Source: Gaiellasilicea sp963794385
GTDB taxonomy: Bacteria; Actinomycetota; Thermoleophilia; Gaiellales; Gaiellaceae
NCBI GenBank assembly: GCA_963794385.1
Contig: CAWCDT010000008.1
Span: 62,001 to 126,000 of the forward strand
Length of the DNA: 64,000 nt
Reading direction: 5' to 3'
In this document: piece after piece, positions 45,682-53,903 of the stretch
How the letters are laid out: every line of letters begins with the position of its first letter
Numbering within the stretch: the first letter of the stretch is position 1
Notes under the pieces: generated by a model
Database searches by the model: none
What the model was told of the DNA's origin: nothing
What the model saw: the letters and a program-made list of their open reading frames with translations, nothing else
Made by a program: the position numbers and the translations under genes

Positions 45682-46758
45682 ATGGGCAAGCTGTTCGCGG
45701 CGGCTGCGGCTGCGTTCGCCGCATTTGCCGCTGTAGGGACGGCCGGGGCGGCGACACATCAGGTCTTCCTCGGCGAGCAGGCGAAACCGCCGGCGGGGAC
45801 GCCCAAGGGAGCGACGCTGAACCAGTTCTTCCCTGGGGCGCTGCAGGTCAACGTCGGTGACAAGGTCAAGTTCACGAGCGCGAGCTTCCACAACACCGTT
45901 TTCCTCGGCGGCACGCCAGCGGCGCCGCCGTTCCTGCCGGATCCGGCCGGTTCGAAGTACGACGCGATCAACGACTCCGTGGGAGCGCCGTTCTTCTTCA
46001 ACGGGCTTGCGAAGGTGATCTACAACGTCGGCGTGTTCGCCCCGGCGGGCGGCACGACGATCCCCGGACAGGGACCTGTCTCGACGGGCGTCCTCACGCC
46101 GGGACCGAACGGCAAGCCCGTTAGCGGCACGCTGGCCTTCGCGAAGGCTGGGTCGTTCAAGCTGGTCTGCACGCTTCATGCGGGCATGGCCATGAACGTC
46201 GTCGTGAAGCCGAAGGGCGCGGCCGTGCCCGGCGTGGCGGCGGTCAAGCAGCAGGCGACGACCGAGCTCGCGGTGGCCTGGGCGAAGGCGCCGAAGCTCG
46301 CCGCGACCAAGACGCCGAAGAACACCGTCTTCGTCGGCGTCGGCGGCAAGACGACGCTGCTCTCGATGGTGCCGAAGAAGCTGTCCGTGAAGGTCGGAAC
46401 GGCGGTCGGCTTCGTCAACAAGTCGCCGTCCGAGCCGCACAACGTCGTCTTCGGGCCGCAGAAGTACGTCGAGGGGTTGATGAAGAAGGTCGACCTGTTC
46501 CCGATGGGTCCGAACGCGCCGAACCAGGCGCCGCCGTTCTTCCTCTACGGCTCCGAGCCGCCGGGCGGGTATCGCTATGACGGGGCAAACCACGGCAACG
46601 GCTTCCTCGCGACGCCGCTGACCGACGCCCTGCCGGGCGCGCCGCCGCGCGGCCTCGCCGGCGCGGCAACGGTGACGTTCACGAAGGCGGGCACGTTCAA
46701 GTTCTTCTGCCTGCTCCACGGACCTGACATGGCCGGGGAGATCGTGGTCGCCCCGTGA
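45682..46758 (+). CDS. Secreted tandem cupredoxin (two plastocyanin-like domains)
   Basis: 358 residues. Signal peptide about 1-24 (Ala-rich, ending GAA). Two copies of a type 1 copper domain: ligands H70, C163, H166 and M169 (LVCTLHAGM) in the first and H253, C343, H346 and M350 (FFCLLHGPDM) in the second. Each copy shares the pattern VKVG...F...HN then AGTFKF, so the protein arose by internal duplication. RBS AGGAGGG precedes the ATG. Likely an extracellular electron carrier or copper store, partner of the multicopper oxidase that overlaps it downstream. Confidence 0.88.
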   Translation: MGKLFAAAAAAFAAFAAVGTAGAATHQVFLGEQAKPPAGTPKGATLNQFFPGALQVNVGDKVKFTSASFHNTVFLGGTPAAPPFLPDPAGSKYDAINDSVGAPFFFNGLAKVIYNVGVFAPAGGTTIPGQGPVSTGVLTPGPNGKPVSGTLAFAKAGSFKLVCTLHAGMAMNVVVKPKGAAVPGVAAVKQQATTELAVAWAKAPKLAATKTPKNTVFVGVGGKTTLLSMVPKKLSVKVGTAVGFVNKSPSEPHNVVFGPQKYVEGLMKKVDLFPMGPNAPNQAPPFFLYGSEPPGGYRYDGANHGNGFLATPLTDALPGAPPRGLAGAATVTFTKAGTFKFFCLLHGPDMAGEIVVAP

Positions 46759-47711
46759 CGAAGCACCACCGGCGAGGGCTGGGAGCGCTGGCGCTCCTGG
46801 CCCTCGCCGGGCTTGTCCTACTGGGAGCGACGTTCGCCTTCGCCGGGCCCGGGCCTGTCGTCCGCGAGTACTGGGTCGCGGCCGTCCCGGTGACCTGGAA
46901 CATCGTCCCCAACGGCCGCAACGCGGTCGAGGGCGAGACGTTCACGCGCGAGCAGACGACGATCCGCACGATCGTCTACAAGCGTTACACGAAAGACTGG
47001 GGGCGGCCGCTCGGCGACAACCCGGCTGTGGCGGGAGACAACGACGGCATCCCAGGACCGCTTCTCCGCGCGCGGGTCGGCGAGACCATCCTCGTCCACT
47101 TCAAGAATCTCGACAACGAGTTCGAGCGCTCGCACTCGATGCACTTCCACGGCGTCGAGTACAAGTTCGGCTCCGACGGCGCCTACATCCCGGGCTTCAC
47201 AGGCAAGGGCGCGAACGTCAAGCCGGGCGAGACGTTCACCTACCGGCTGAAGGCCGGCCCGCAGTCCGCCGGCGTGTGGCCCTACCACGACCACTCACCC
47301 TCGATGTCGGACTCGATTCACGGCGGCATGTACGGGGCGCTCTCGATCCTCGGCCCGAAGGAGAAGCCGCCGGACCGCGAGTTCGTCGTCTACTTCGGCT
47401 CGCTGCACGACTTCGACACGATCAATGGGCGCGCCTTCGTGGGCAACACTCCTGTCTACCGAGCCAAGGTCGGCGACGTGGTGCAGTGGGACGTGCTCGC
47501 GATCGGTGACAACCACCACACCTTCCACGTGCACGGCCACCGGTGGCTGGCGCCTGGGCGCGTGCCCGAAGACACGAGAACGATCGGCCCTGCCGAGAGC
47601 TTCTCCGTGCGCTGGAAGGAGGACGCCCCGGGAGCGTGGCTCTACCACTGTCACGTCGAGGAGCACATGATGAACGGGATGATCGCGCTCTACCGGGTCG
47701 ACCCCCGGTGA
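46755..47711 (+). CDS. Two-domain multicopper oxidase
   Basis: 318 residues, secreted or anchored by an N-terminal helix (LGALALLALAGLVLLGATFAFA). All four copper-binding segments are present: HSMHFHG, WPYHDHS, HHTFHVHGH and YHCHVEEHMMNGM (T1 Cys299, Met309). Only two cupredoxin domains, so it resembles small laccases/two-domain oxidases that work as trimers. Substrate unknown: could oxidise Cu(I), Mn(II) or phenols, or accept electrons from the neighbouring cupredoxins. GTG start overlaps the preceding stop, and the next gene overlaps its own stop. Confidence 0.9.
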   Translation: MTKHHRRGLGALALLALAGLVLLGATFAFAGPGPVVREYWVAAVPVTWNIVPNGRNAVEGETFTREQTTIRTIVYKRYTKDWGRPLGDNPAVAGDNDGIPGPLLRARVGETILVHFKNLDNEFERSHSMHFHGVEYKFGSDGAYIPGFTGKGANVKPGETFTYRLKAGPQSAGVWPYHDHSPSMSDSIHGGMYGALSILGPKEKPPDREFVVYFGSLHDFDTINGRAFVGNTPVYRAKVGDVVQWDVLAIGDNHHTFHVHGHRWLAPGRVPEDTRTIGPAESFSVRWKEDAPGAWLYHCHVEEHMMNGMIALYRVDPR

Positions 47712-48532
47712 CCCGGCGGGCGCTCGCGGCGGTCCTCGTTGCCGGGACGACGCTGGCCGTGGGAGCGGAGGCGGCGGGCACAGGGCCCGAGGTGGCGATC
47801 CCAGGCCGGCTCTACGCGCCCGGAGAGCTCGACGTCCTCGTGGGGCAGGCGATCACCTGGAGCAACGTCGACTCGAAGAGCCACACGGTCACCTCCGAGG
47901 ACGACGTGTTCGACTCCGGATACCTGACAACGGGCTCCACGTTCGCGCACACTTTCGGCTCCACGGGGACGTTCGCGTATTTCTGCCGGATCCATCGCAC
48001 GATGCGGGGCGTCGTGCGGGTCTACTCGCTGATCCTGACCCCGCCGGCGCAACCGTTGCCGCCTGCGTGGGCCGTTGCGTTTCGCGGCGTCTCGCCGACT
48101 CCGGGGGAGTCAGTCGTGCTCGAGCGGCGCTCCGGCCGCGCCTTTGCGCCGGTCGGGCAGGTGACCGCCGCCGCGGACGGCTCGTTCTCGTTCACGCAGC
48201 GCCCGTCGGCGCCTGGCGCCTATCGCGCCCGCGCCGGCACGGCGCTCAGCCCGGCCGTGCGCGTCGCCGTCAAGCCGAGCGTCGCCGTTGCCGTCTCGGG
48301 CGCCCAGGCCCGGATCTCCACGAGCCCGGCCCGGCCGCGGAGCGGCGTCCTGCTGCAGATCTACGACCGCGAGTACTTCGGTTGGGTCACGGTCGCAAAG
48401 GGCCGGCTCGACGCGCGCTCGCGGGCGACGCTCGCAGTGCCTGCCGGCGCGGCTCGAGCACGCGTCGTCGTCCGCGGCCGCGACGGCTGGGCCGACGGTG
48501 TCAGCCGCACGCTCGTCCTCTCGCGGCACTGA
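47708..48532 (+). CDS. Secreted cupredoxin-domain protein
   Basis: 274 residues from the GTG at 47708. Signal peptide about 1-22. One plastocyanin-like domain (about 30-107) with ligands H59, C93, H96 and M99 (YFCRIHRTM). The C-terminal about 165 residues are beta-rich, with two immunoglobulin-like stretches (FRGVSPTPGESVVLERRSG; VSGAQARISTSPARP) that may mediate binding to envelope or partner. Third in the cupredoxin-oxidase-cupredoxin unit. Confidence 0.85.
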   Translation: MTRRALAAVLVAGTTLAVGAEAAGTGPEVAIPGRLYAPGELDVLVGQAITWSNVDSKSHTVTSEDDVFDSGYLTTGSTFAHTFGSTGTFAYFCRIHRTMRGVVRVYSLILTPPAQPLPPAWAVAFRGVSPTPGESVVLERRSGRAFAPVGQVTAAADGSFSFTQRPSAPGAYRARAGTALSPAVRVAVKPSVAVAVSGAQARISTSPARPRSGVLLQIYDREYFGWVTVAKGRLDARSRATLAVPAGAARARVVVRGRDGWADGVSRTLVLSRH

Positions 48533-48535
48533 CCT

Positions 48536-48979
48536 TCAGCCGCCCGGAAGGAGCTCCAGCAGGTTCAGGAGCTGGTCGATACTGACGCGCCGCACGAGCC
48601 CGCGAAGGAGGCTTGCGAGCCTGGGGTCGAGCTGGTCGGCCCGCTCGGCGTCGTCGGCCGCGCGCAGGAGACCGGACCGCACGAGGTCGCCGAGGTCGTC
48701 CTGCGAGATCTCGTGCTCACGGGCGAAGCGCTCGAGCGCGTCGCGACTGGCAAAGGCGAGCACGACCGCCTCCCGCGAGACTCCGAGCTCGCATGCGGCG
48801 CCGTCGAGCCCTGAGAGCACGATTTGCTCGGCGACCTCGCCGAAGCCGTCCGCGTTGCGCACCTCGCGGGATGCGCAAGGGTCGGCGACCGCCGCAGGCG
48901 AGTAGGACGCGCCGCCGAGCGCGAGGTAGGCGCCCGCCAGCGCGACCGACACGCCGGTCGCCACTAGGATCGCACGCAT
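48536..48979 (-). CDS. Small helical protein with N-terminal membrane segment
   Basis: 147 residues. N-terminal hydrophobic stretch (ILVATGVSVALAGAYLALGG) may be a signal or anchor. The rest is mainly alpha-helical with two cysteines (C38 and C63 region) and a Leu-rich end (IDQLLNLLELLPGG). No family recognised. The ATG overlaps the stop of the MFS transporter upstream (ATGA), suggesting it is made with the transporter. Convergent with the cupredoxin gene, 3 bp gap. Confidence 0.68.
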   Translation of the reverse strand: MRAILVATGVSVALAGAYLALGGASYSPAAVADPCASREVRNADGFGEVAEQIVLSGLDGAACELGVSREAVVLAFASRDALERFAREHEISQDDLGDLVRSGLLRAADDAERADQLDPRLASLLRGLVRRVSIDQLLNLLELLPGG

Positions 48980-50286
48980 CAGACGCTCACGTCCCGCCGG
49001 CCGAGCACGATCGGCACGAGCGCGAGCAGTGCGAGGACCGCGGCCGTGAGGAAGGCACGCGAGAACGCGTTCGTGACGGCACGGTCGAGCTGATCCTGGA
49101 GCGTCGAGACGAGGTCCTCGTACGCGGGGTCGTCCTGGTCGCCGATGACTTCTCGGACCGAGGGGATGCGCGCCTCCTCCTTCGCCTCGTCGACGGCGAC
49201 GAGGATGTTGCGGGCGACGGAGAGCTTCTCGAGCGGCGGAATCCGGCTGTCGAGCACCGCCGAGGTGCCGGCCGCGAGCGCGTCGTCCTCGTTCCGCTCG
49301 AGATCGGCGGTGAAGATCGGCGTCAGCAAGAGCAGCCCGACCACGATGCCCGCGTGCCGTGCGGCGATCGTCCAACCGCCGTGCACCGCCTGCGCGGAGC
49401 GGCCGGCGAGCGCGCGCTCGGTCAGCGCCGAGAGCGCCAGCCCGAGGCCGGCTCCGGTTGCGAGCTGCGGCGGGACCGTCCAGGCGGCTCCGGCATGGGG
49501 GAGCCAGCCGAGCGCCGCGAGGCCTCCCGCGATGAGGATCGCTCCGGCGGCGGCACGCGCCCACGGGGGGCTGATCCTGCGTCCGCCGCGCGCCGCGGCG
49601 ATGGCCGCGAGCGGCAGCACCGTGACGACGAGTCCCGCGGCGAGCGGCTCGAGGCGCCAGCCGTTGATCAGCAGTACGACGAGCAGGAAGAGCGCAGCGA
49701 CGAGCGCGCCGGAGACGAGCAGGAGCGCGGCGTTCGCGCCGAAATGAGGCCGCTCGGCCGGCTCCGCCACCCGGGCCCCGTGCACGCCGCGGATCGCCGC
49801 GAGCGCGACCAGCACGACGGGCGCCTGGACGAAGAAGATCGACTCCCAGCCGAGCAGCTGCGTGAGCACCCCGCCGACCGCCGGGCCGAGCGCGGCACCG
49901 ACCACCCCGGCGAGGGCCCATGTGCGCGCCGCCGGGGCGTCCCCTCCCGCGGCGTCGGAGAGCAGGTCGAGCGCAGCGCAGACGATCGCGGCGCCGGCGG
50001 CGCCCTGGACGGCGCGCGCGCCGACGAGGAGGTCGAAGGAGGAGGCGAAGGCGCACGTGAGCGACGCTGCCGCGAAGACGACGATGCCGGCGGCGAAGAC
50101 CGGGACCGGACGGCGGCGCGCGAGAAAGGCGGCCGGCAGCGCCGCGAGCGCGAGCGCGAGGTTGTATGACGTCAGCGCCCAGGCGAGCGTCGAGAGCTCG
50201 ACGCCGTACCGGGCCAGGATCTCTGGCAACGCAATCGTGACGACCGACGAGTCGGCCAGGACGATGCCGACCGAGAGGCCGAGCAA
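48979..50286 (-). CDS. Major facilitator superfamily transporter (DHA2-like)
   Basis: 435 residues, about 12-13 predicted helices. The first helix carries GIVLADSSVVTIALPEI, the DHA2 motif D1 (LDxTIVNVALP-like), and motif C-like GPAVGGVLTQLLGWE is present. Between the last two helices is an unusual extracytoplasmic insert of about 90 mostly charged residues. Start is TTG at 50286; no better start is in frame before the stop of the upstream lipoprotein gene. Drug or metabolite efflux is likely; substrate unknown. Confidence 0.85.
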   Translation of the reverse strand: MLGLSVGIVLADSSVVTIALPEILARYGVELSTLAWALTSYNLALALAALPAAFLARRRPVPVFAAGIVVFAAASLTCAFASSFDLLVGARAVQGAAGAAIVCAALDLLSDAAGGDAPAARTWALAGVVGAALGPAVGGVLTQLLGWESIFFVQAPVVLVALAAIRGVHGARVAEPAERPHFGANAALLLVSGALVAALFLLVVLLINGWRLEPLAAGLVVTVLPLAAIAAARGGRRISPPWARAAAGAILIAGGLAALGWLPHAGAAWTVPPQLATGAGLGLALSALTERALAGRSAQAVHGGWTIAARHAGIVVGLLLLTPIFTADLERNEDDALAAGTSAVLDSRIPPLEKLSVARNILVAVDEAKEEARIPSVREVIGDQDDPAYEDLVSTLQDQLDRAVTNAFSRAFLTAAVLALLALVPIVLGRRDVSV

Positions 50287-50308
50287 CGCGATTCGGATGC
50301 GCGCGACC

Positions 50309-50857
50309 TCAGGGGCGGATCTCGTCGAGCTGCTCCTGGAACGAGTCGCAGTCCCCCGAGCTCTCGAACGCGTCCCTCAGCTCGTCTCCCCCGTCGAGCG
50401 ACTGGAGGCTCTCGAAGGCGGACGACACCGCCGCAGCAGCCGCGGAGATCGCGCCGGTCACGGCGCTTATTGTCTCGACACCGAGCGGGCCCTCGACTGC
50501 CTGCTCGACCTCGTCCAGCTGCTCTTGCAACTCCGACCCCAGCTGCTCGACCTCGGCCTGCGCCTGATCGCCGGCCTCCGTCTCCGGACGCCCGAGGTCC
50601 TGGAGTCCGTTCGTCAGGTCCTCGGTCGACCCTCTAACGTCGTCGACGGCGTCCGTCACCGCCTCCTCGTCGGGGATCCCGCCCTCGGTCAGCGACTGGA
50701 TCGCGCCTTCGACGCCGCTCACCCAGCTGCTCAGCTCGCTGCAGACGCTGCCGGCCCACTCCTCGGTCGCGCTCTCGTCGCTGCCGCCGCAGCCGGCGAG
50801 AACGGGTGCCGTCAGGGCGACGACGGCGAGGAGTGCGGCGAGGCGTCGGACTACCAC
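50309..50857 (-). CDS. Predicted lipoprotein with coiled-coil region
   Basis: 182 residues from the GTG at 50857. Signal with lipobox LAGC (Cys about 22), so it should be lipid-anchored outside the membrane. The mature part is acidic and helical with heptad-like runs (QAEVEQLGSELQEQLDEVEQAV). Two further cysteines (VCSEL and GDCDSF) may form a disulfide. No named family. It precedes the MFS gene by 22 bp on the same strand. It shows lipoprotein processing exists in this organism, in contrast to the two non-lipobox binding proteins. Confidence 0.72.
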   Translation of the reverse strand: MVVRRLAALLAVVALTAPVLAGCGGSDESATEEWAGSVCSELSSWVSGVEGAIQSLTEGGIPDEEAVTDAVDDVRGSTEDLTNGLQDLGRPETEAGDQAQAEVEQLGSELQEQLDEVEQAVEGPLGVETISAVTGAISAAAAAVSSAFESLQSLDGGDELRDAFESSGDCDSFQEQLDEIRP

Positions 50858-50915
50858 GCTGCGATTCTTGCACGTCCGACGTTCGGCGTCAGGCGCGGCT
50901 GTTCTAAGCTCGCCT

Positions 50916-51737
50916 ATGAACATCGTCTGGGCAGCGCTCATCGTCGCCGCCGTGACCGCTGTTGCGGTCGCGGTGATGCTCCTCGTGCGGCGACGCGCGC
51001 CGGAAGGCGGTTACTTCGAGGACGGCGACCGTGCTGCAGGCGTCTTCGGCGTGCTTGCGACCGGGTTCTCCGTCCTGCTGGGGTTCATCGTTTTCCTCGC
51101 CTTCACGAGCTTCGACGCGTCCAGGGCTGGTGCGGAGCAGGAGGCGCTGGTGCTGGCGCAGCAGGTCGAGACGGCCCAGTTCCTTCCCTCCGCGGCCGCA
51201 GAGCTGAGCGGCGAGCTCGTCTGCTACGGGCGGTCGGTCGTCCACGCGGAGTGGCCGAGGCTGGAGCAAGGAACCCAGGGCGACGAGATCAACCCCTGGG
51301 GCGCCGAGCTGTTCCGGACGCTCGAGACAATCGAGCCGAGCACGGCCAGCGAGGAGAGCGCCTACGGCAAGTGGCTCGACCAGACGTCAGAGCGCGAGGC
51401 GGCGCGGAGTGACCGGATCCACGGAGCCGTGGGCGTGATCCCGTCTCCGCTCTGGATCGTGCTCTTCTTCATCTCCGCCGTCATCTTCGTCTACATGCTC
51501 TTCTTCGCGGACAGCGGCGAGCGGGCCGTCGTCCAGGCGATGCTGATGGGGTCGGTCGTCTCGGTCATCGTCGCGATGCTGCTGCTGCTGCGCGTCCTCG
51601 ACCAGCCGTTCCACGACGGCGTCGGCGGCCTCCAACCCGTGGCGATGGAACGGACGCTCGGGATCGTCGACCAGGCGCTGCGCGTCGCGAACCGGACCGA
51701 GCCCTTGCCTTGCGACGAGATGGGGAGGGCGCTCTAG
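50916..51737 (+). CDS. DUF4239-like membrane protein
   Basis: 273 residues from the ATG at 50916. Four membrane helices in two pairs (VWAALIVAAVTAVAVAVMLLV and GVLATGFSVLLGFIVFLAF; then PLWIVLFFISAVIFVYMLFF and MLMGSVVSVIVAMLLLL) with a soluble helical region between, the layout of the bestrophin-like DUF4239 family. Function of that family is unsettled. The next gene starts directly at its stop codon. Confidence 0.72.
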   Translation: MNIVWAALIVAAVTAVAVAVMLLVRRRAPEGGYFEDGDRAAGVFGVLATGFSVLLGFIVFLAFTSFDASRAGAEQEALVLAQQVETAQFLPSAAAELSGELVCYGRSVVHAEWPRLEQGTQGDEINPWGAELFRTLETIEPSTASEESAYGKWLDQTSEREAARSDRIHGAVGVIPSPLWIVLFFISAVIFVYMLFFADSGERAVVQAMLMGSVVSVIVAMLLLLRVLDQPFHDGVGGLQPVAMERTLGIVDQALRVANRTEPLPCDEMGRAL

Positions 51738-52385
51738 GTGGCCGGCGAGGCCGCGGACTCCAAGCATCGTCGTGACTGGGTCGAGCTCGGCGCAATGGTG
51801 CTGCTTGCCGTCGCGGCCGTCGCGACGGCCTGGAGCAGCTACCAGTCGAACCGCTGGAACGGCGAGCAGGTCAAAGCGTCGGCTCGTACGAATGCGATCA
51901 GGATCGAGGCCGCGCGCTCCGCCGACCTCGCGAACGCTCAGACAGAGGTGGACGTGGCGACGTTCATGCAGTGGGTCGACGCGCACGCGCGCGACGAGAC
52001 CGAGCTGACGGACTTCTACGTCAAGCGCTTTCGCAAGGAGTTCAAGCCCGCCTTCGACGCCTGGCTTGCCACGGACCCGCTCGAGAACGCGGGCGCGCCG
52101 CTGACGCCGTTCGCGATGCCCGAGTACCGGCTGGCCGCGACCCAGGAGGCGGAGCGGCTCGATGCGGAAGCCGAAGAGTCTGCGGCGACGGTGCGCCGCA
52201 ACATCCAGCGCTCCAGCAACTACGTCCTCTGCGTCGTCCTCTTCGCGGTCGCGCTCTTCTTCGCCGGGGTGAGCACGAAGCTCGGCTCGCCGGGCGCGCG
52301 CAAGGCAATGCTCGCGCTCGGCTGGATCGTCTTCGTGGGAACGGTCGCCTGGATCGCGACCTTCCCAGTCAGCGTGTCCGTCTAG
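51738..52385 (+). CDS. Membrane protein with three predicted helices, unknown
   Basis: 215 residues. GTG start immediately after the previous stop. N-terminal helix (LGAMVLLAVAAVATAWSSYQ), a long soluble helical part with charged residues, and two C-terminal helices (YVLCVVLFAVALFFAGVS and ALGWIVFVGTVAWIATFPV). The SSYQSNRWNGEQ segment after the first helix recurs in a group of uncharacterised bacterial membrane proteins (recollection, not checked). Co-transcribed with the DUF4239-like gene. Confidence 0.68.
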   Translation: MAGEAADSKHRRDWVELGAMVLLAVAAVATAWSSYQSNRWNGEQVKASARTNAIRIEAARSADLANAQTEVDVATFMQWVDAHARDETELTDFYVKRFRKEFKPAFDAWLATDPLENAGAPLTPFAMPEYRLAATQEAERLDAEAEESAATVRRNIQRSSNYVLCVVLFAVALFFAGVSTKLGSPGARKAMLALGWIVFVGTVAWIATFPVSVSV

Positions 52386-52392
52386 AGCGCGA

Positions 52393-52749
52393 CTAGCCGC
52401 TGATGTCGACGACGCAGAAGCGGTTGCCCTCCGGGTCGGAAAGGATGACGTAGTCGGCGTCCGGTGGTCGTTTGTCCCAGTGCACCTCGGTCGCGCCCAG
52501 TGCCTTCAGGCGCTCCACTTCGCCCGCCTGGTCCTCGGTGTATAGATCGAGATGAAGGCGTGGCGGCACCTGCGCTTTCGACGGGACCTGGTCGAGCGAG
52601 AGATTCGGCCCGACGCCGTCCCTCGGCCGGAGCAGAATGAAGTCGTCGCTCTGCACGTCGCGCCGGACGTAGTCGAGAGCCGCCTCCCAGAACTCGGTCT
52701 GGCGCTGAAGATCGTCGACGCGCAGAACGATCGAGCCGATGCGGAGCAC
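52393..52749 (-). CDS. Glyoxalase/bleomycin-resistance (VOC) family protein
   Basis: 118 residues from the GTG at 52749, which is preceded after 7 bases by TAGAGT. One VOC domain: IGSIVLRVDDLQRQTEFWEAAL, RLHLDLYTEDQAGEVERLKALGA and VILSDPEGNRFCVVD. Similar single-domain VOC proteins are common in actinobacteria and usually unassigned. The glutamate/histidine metal positions are only partly conserved. Confidence 0.85.
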   Translation of the reverse strand: MLRIGSIVLRVDDLQRQTEFWEAALDYVRRDVQSDDFILLRPRDGVGPNLSLDQVPSKAQVPPRLHLDLYTEDQAGEVERLKALGATEVHWDKRPPDADYVILSDPEGNRFCVVDISG

Positions 52750-52759
52750 CGCGGCGACT

Positions 52760-53218
52760 CTATCCGTCGACTGCAGGCCGCGCCGTGACCGCGACTCCAC
52801 CGAAGACGGCGAATCCCTCGAGTGTCAGCGTGGGCGCGTCGGCTGCCTCGGGCTCGGGAGCACGCGCCTCGACGCCTCCCGCGACGGCTCTCATGCTCGA
52901 CCGAACGCGCCAGCCCTCTGGCACCTGGATCGCGATCCCTCCGTTGAGCGCGTGCAGATCGAGGTGGGCGCCCTCGGACGACAGCGTCGCGGCACGCAGG
53001 TCGACCGAGATCCCGCCGAACCAGGCAAGCATCGATCCTCCCCGGAACGCCGACGCGCGGCTCTCGAGCTCGATGCCGTCGAAGATCGCGACGAGTGCAA
53101 CCTCGTCGCTCTCGGCGTCCCCGCGGGAGCGCAGGACGCGCTTCATGATCGCCGCCGCGGCCATGAGTCCGGCCCAGAAGCCGATCAGCGCCAGCCCAAT
53201 CGCTCGCAGCAACCTCAT
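52760..53218 (-). CDS. LiaF-like C-terminal domain membrane protein
   Basis: 152 residues from the ATG at 53218. One N-terminal helix (AIGLALIGFWAGLMAAAAI), then a beta-helix-like domain (VALVAIFDGIELESRASAFRGGSMLAWFGGISVDLR) as in the LiaF/DUF2154 cell-wall stress family. The ATG is only three bases after the 3' end of tRNA-Arg on the same strand, so the gene has no leader of its own and probably relies on tRNA processing. Function unknown. Confidence 0.78.
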   Translation of the reverse strand: MRLLRAIGLALIGFWAGLMAAAAIMKRVLRSRGDAESDEVALVAIFDGIELESRASAFRGGSMLAWFGGISVDLRAATLSSEGAHLDLHALNGGIAIQVPEGWRVRSSMRAVAGGVEARAPEPEAADAPTLTLEGFAVFGGVAVTARPAVDG

Positions 53219-53221
53219 AAG

Positions 53222-53293
53222 TGCCCCCGACAGGAATTGAACCTGTGCACGCGGTTTAGGAAACCGCTGCTCTATCCACTGAGCTACGGGGGC
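53222..53293 (-). tRNA. tRNA-Arg (anticodon CCT)
   Basis: 72-nt cloverleaf on the minus strand: acceptor GCCCCCG paired with CGGGGGC, D-arm GCTC...GAGC, anticodon stem GCGGT/ACCGC with loop TTCCTAA (anticodon CCT, reads AGG), T-arm ACAGG-TTCAATT-CCTGT, discriminator A. CCA is not encoded. The next gene on the same strand starts three bases after it. Confidence 0.96.
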
Positions 53294-53446
53294 GGATTCT
53301 GCCCTGAGCAGGCCTTTTCGAGAGAGGCGCGCCGGAGGCTTTCCTCCCCCTTCCGGTCTCGACTCTACGAGCCAGTCTAACCGCGGTGTGCGCGTCGGCC
53401 GCGATATCGTCCCGAAGCGCCGCAGCCGCACGCGCCCGGACTCGCC

Positions 53447-53863
53447 ATGCCATCCGCACCTCTCCCCCTCGAAGTGGTCGAGCTGATCCGGCGGCCAAAT
53501 CCCGCCGTCATCGCGACGTTACGGTCGGACGGCTCGCCTCACACCGTCGCTACTTGGTACGACTGGGAGGACGAGCTCGTGCTCCTGAACATGGACGCCA
53601 GCCGACAGCGGCTTCGTTTCATGAGGGCCGATGCGAGAGTAGCCCTGACCGTACTCGACAGCGAGAGCTGGTACCGGCACGTGAGCCTGTACGGCGTCGT
53701 CGTTCGGATCATGGAGGACACGGAGCTCGAGGACATCGATCGTCTGGCGCTCCGGTACACGGGCGCGCCATTCAGGAGACGCGATGCTCCGCGGTACAGC
53801 GCGTGGATGCGCGTCGAGACCTGGCACGGGTGGGAGGGCGGTCAACCCTGGCCGCGGCGCTGA
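53447..53863 (+). CDS. PNPOx-like, F420/FMN-dependent family protein
   Basis: 138 residues with a split-barrel flavin-binding fold: NPAVIATLRSDGSPHTVATWYDWEDELVLLNMDASRQRLRFMRAD matches the Rv1155/PPOX class F420-dependent group over its first half. No pyridoxine-phosphate-specific residues recognised. In actinobacteria such proteins use F420 or FMN for reductions; substrate unknown. ATG at 53447. Confidence 0.82.
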   Translation: MPSAPLPLEVVELIRRPNPAVIATLRSDGSPHTVATWYDWEDELVLLNMDASRQRLRFMRADARVALTVLDSESWYRHVSLYGVVVRIMEDTELEDIDRLALRYTGAPFRRRDAPRYSAWMRVETWHGWEGGQPWPRR

Positions 53864-53903
53864 TCGCGTAGCGCCGACGCCCACCGCGTTATCGTCCCCA
53901 CGC

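Noticed and set aside
53256..53498. Minus-strand frame containing SVDRAAVS and similar peptides at the tRNA
   Set aside because: These are translations of the tRNA-Arg gene, a common annotation artefact.
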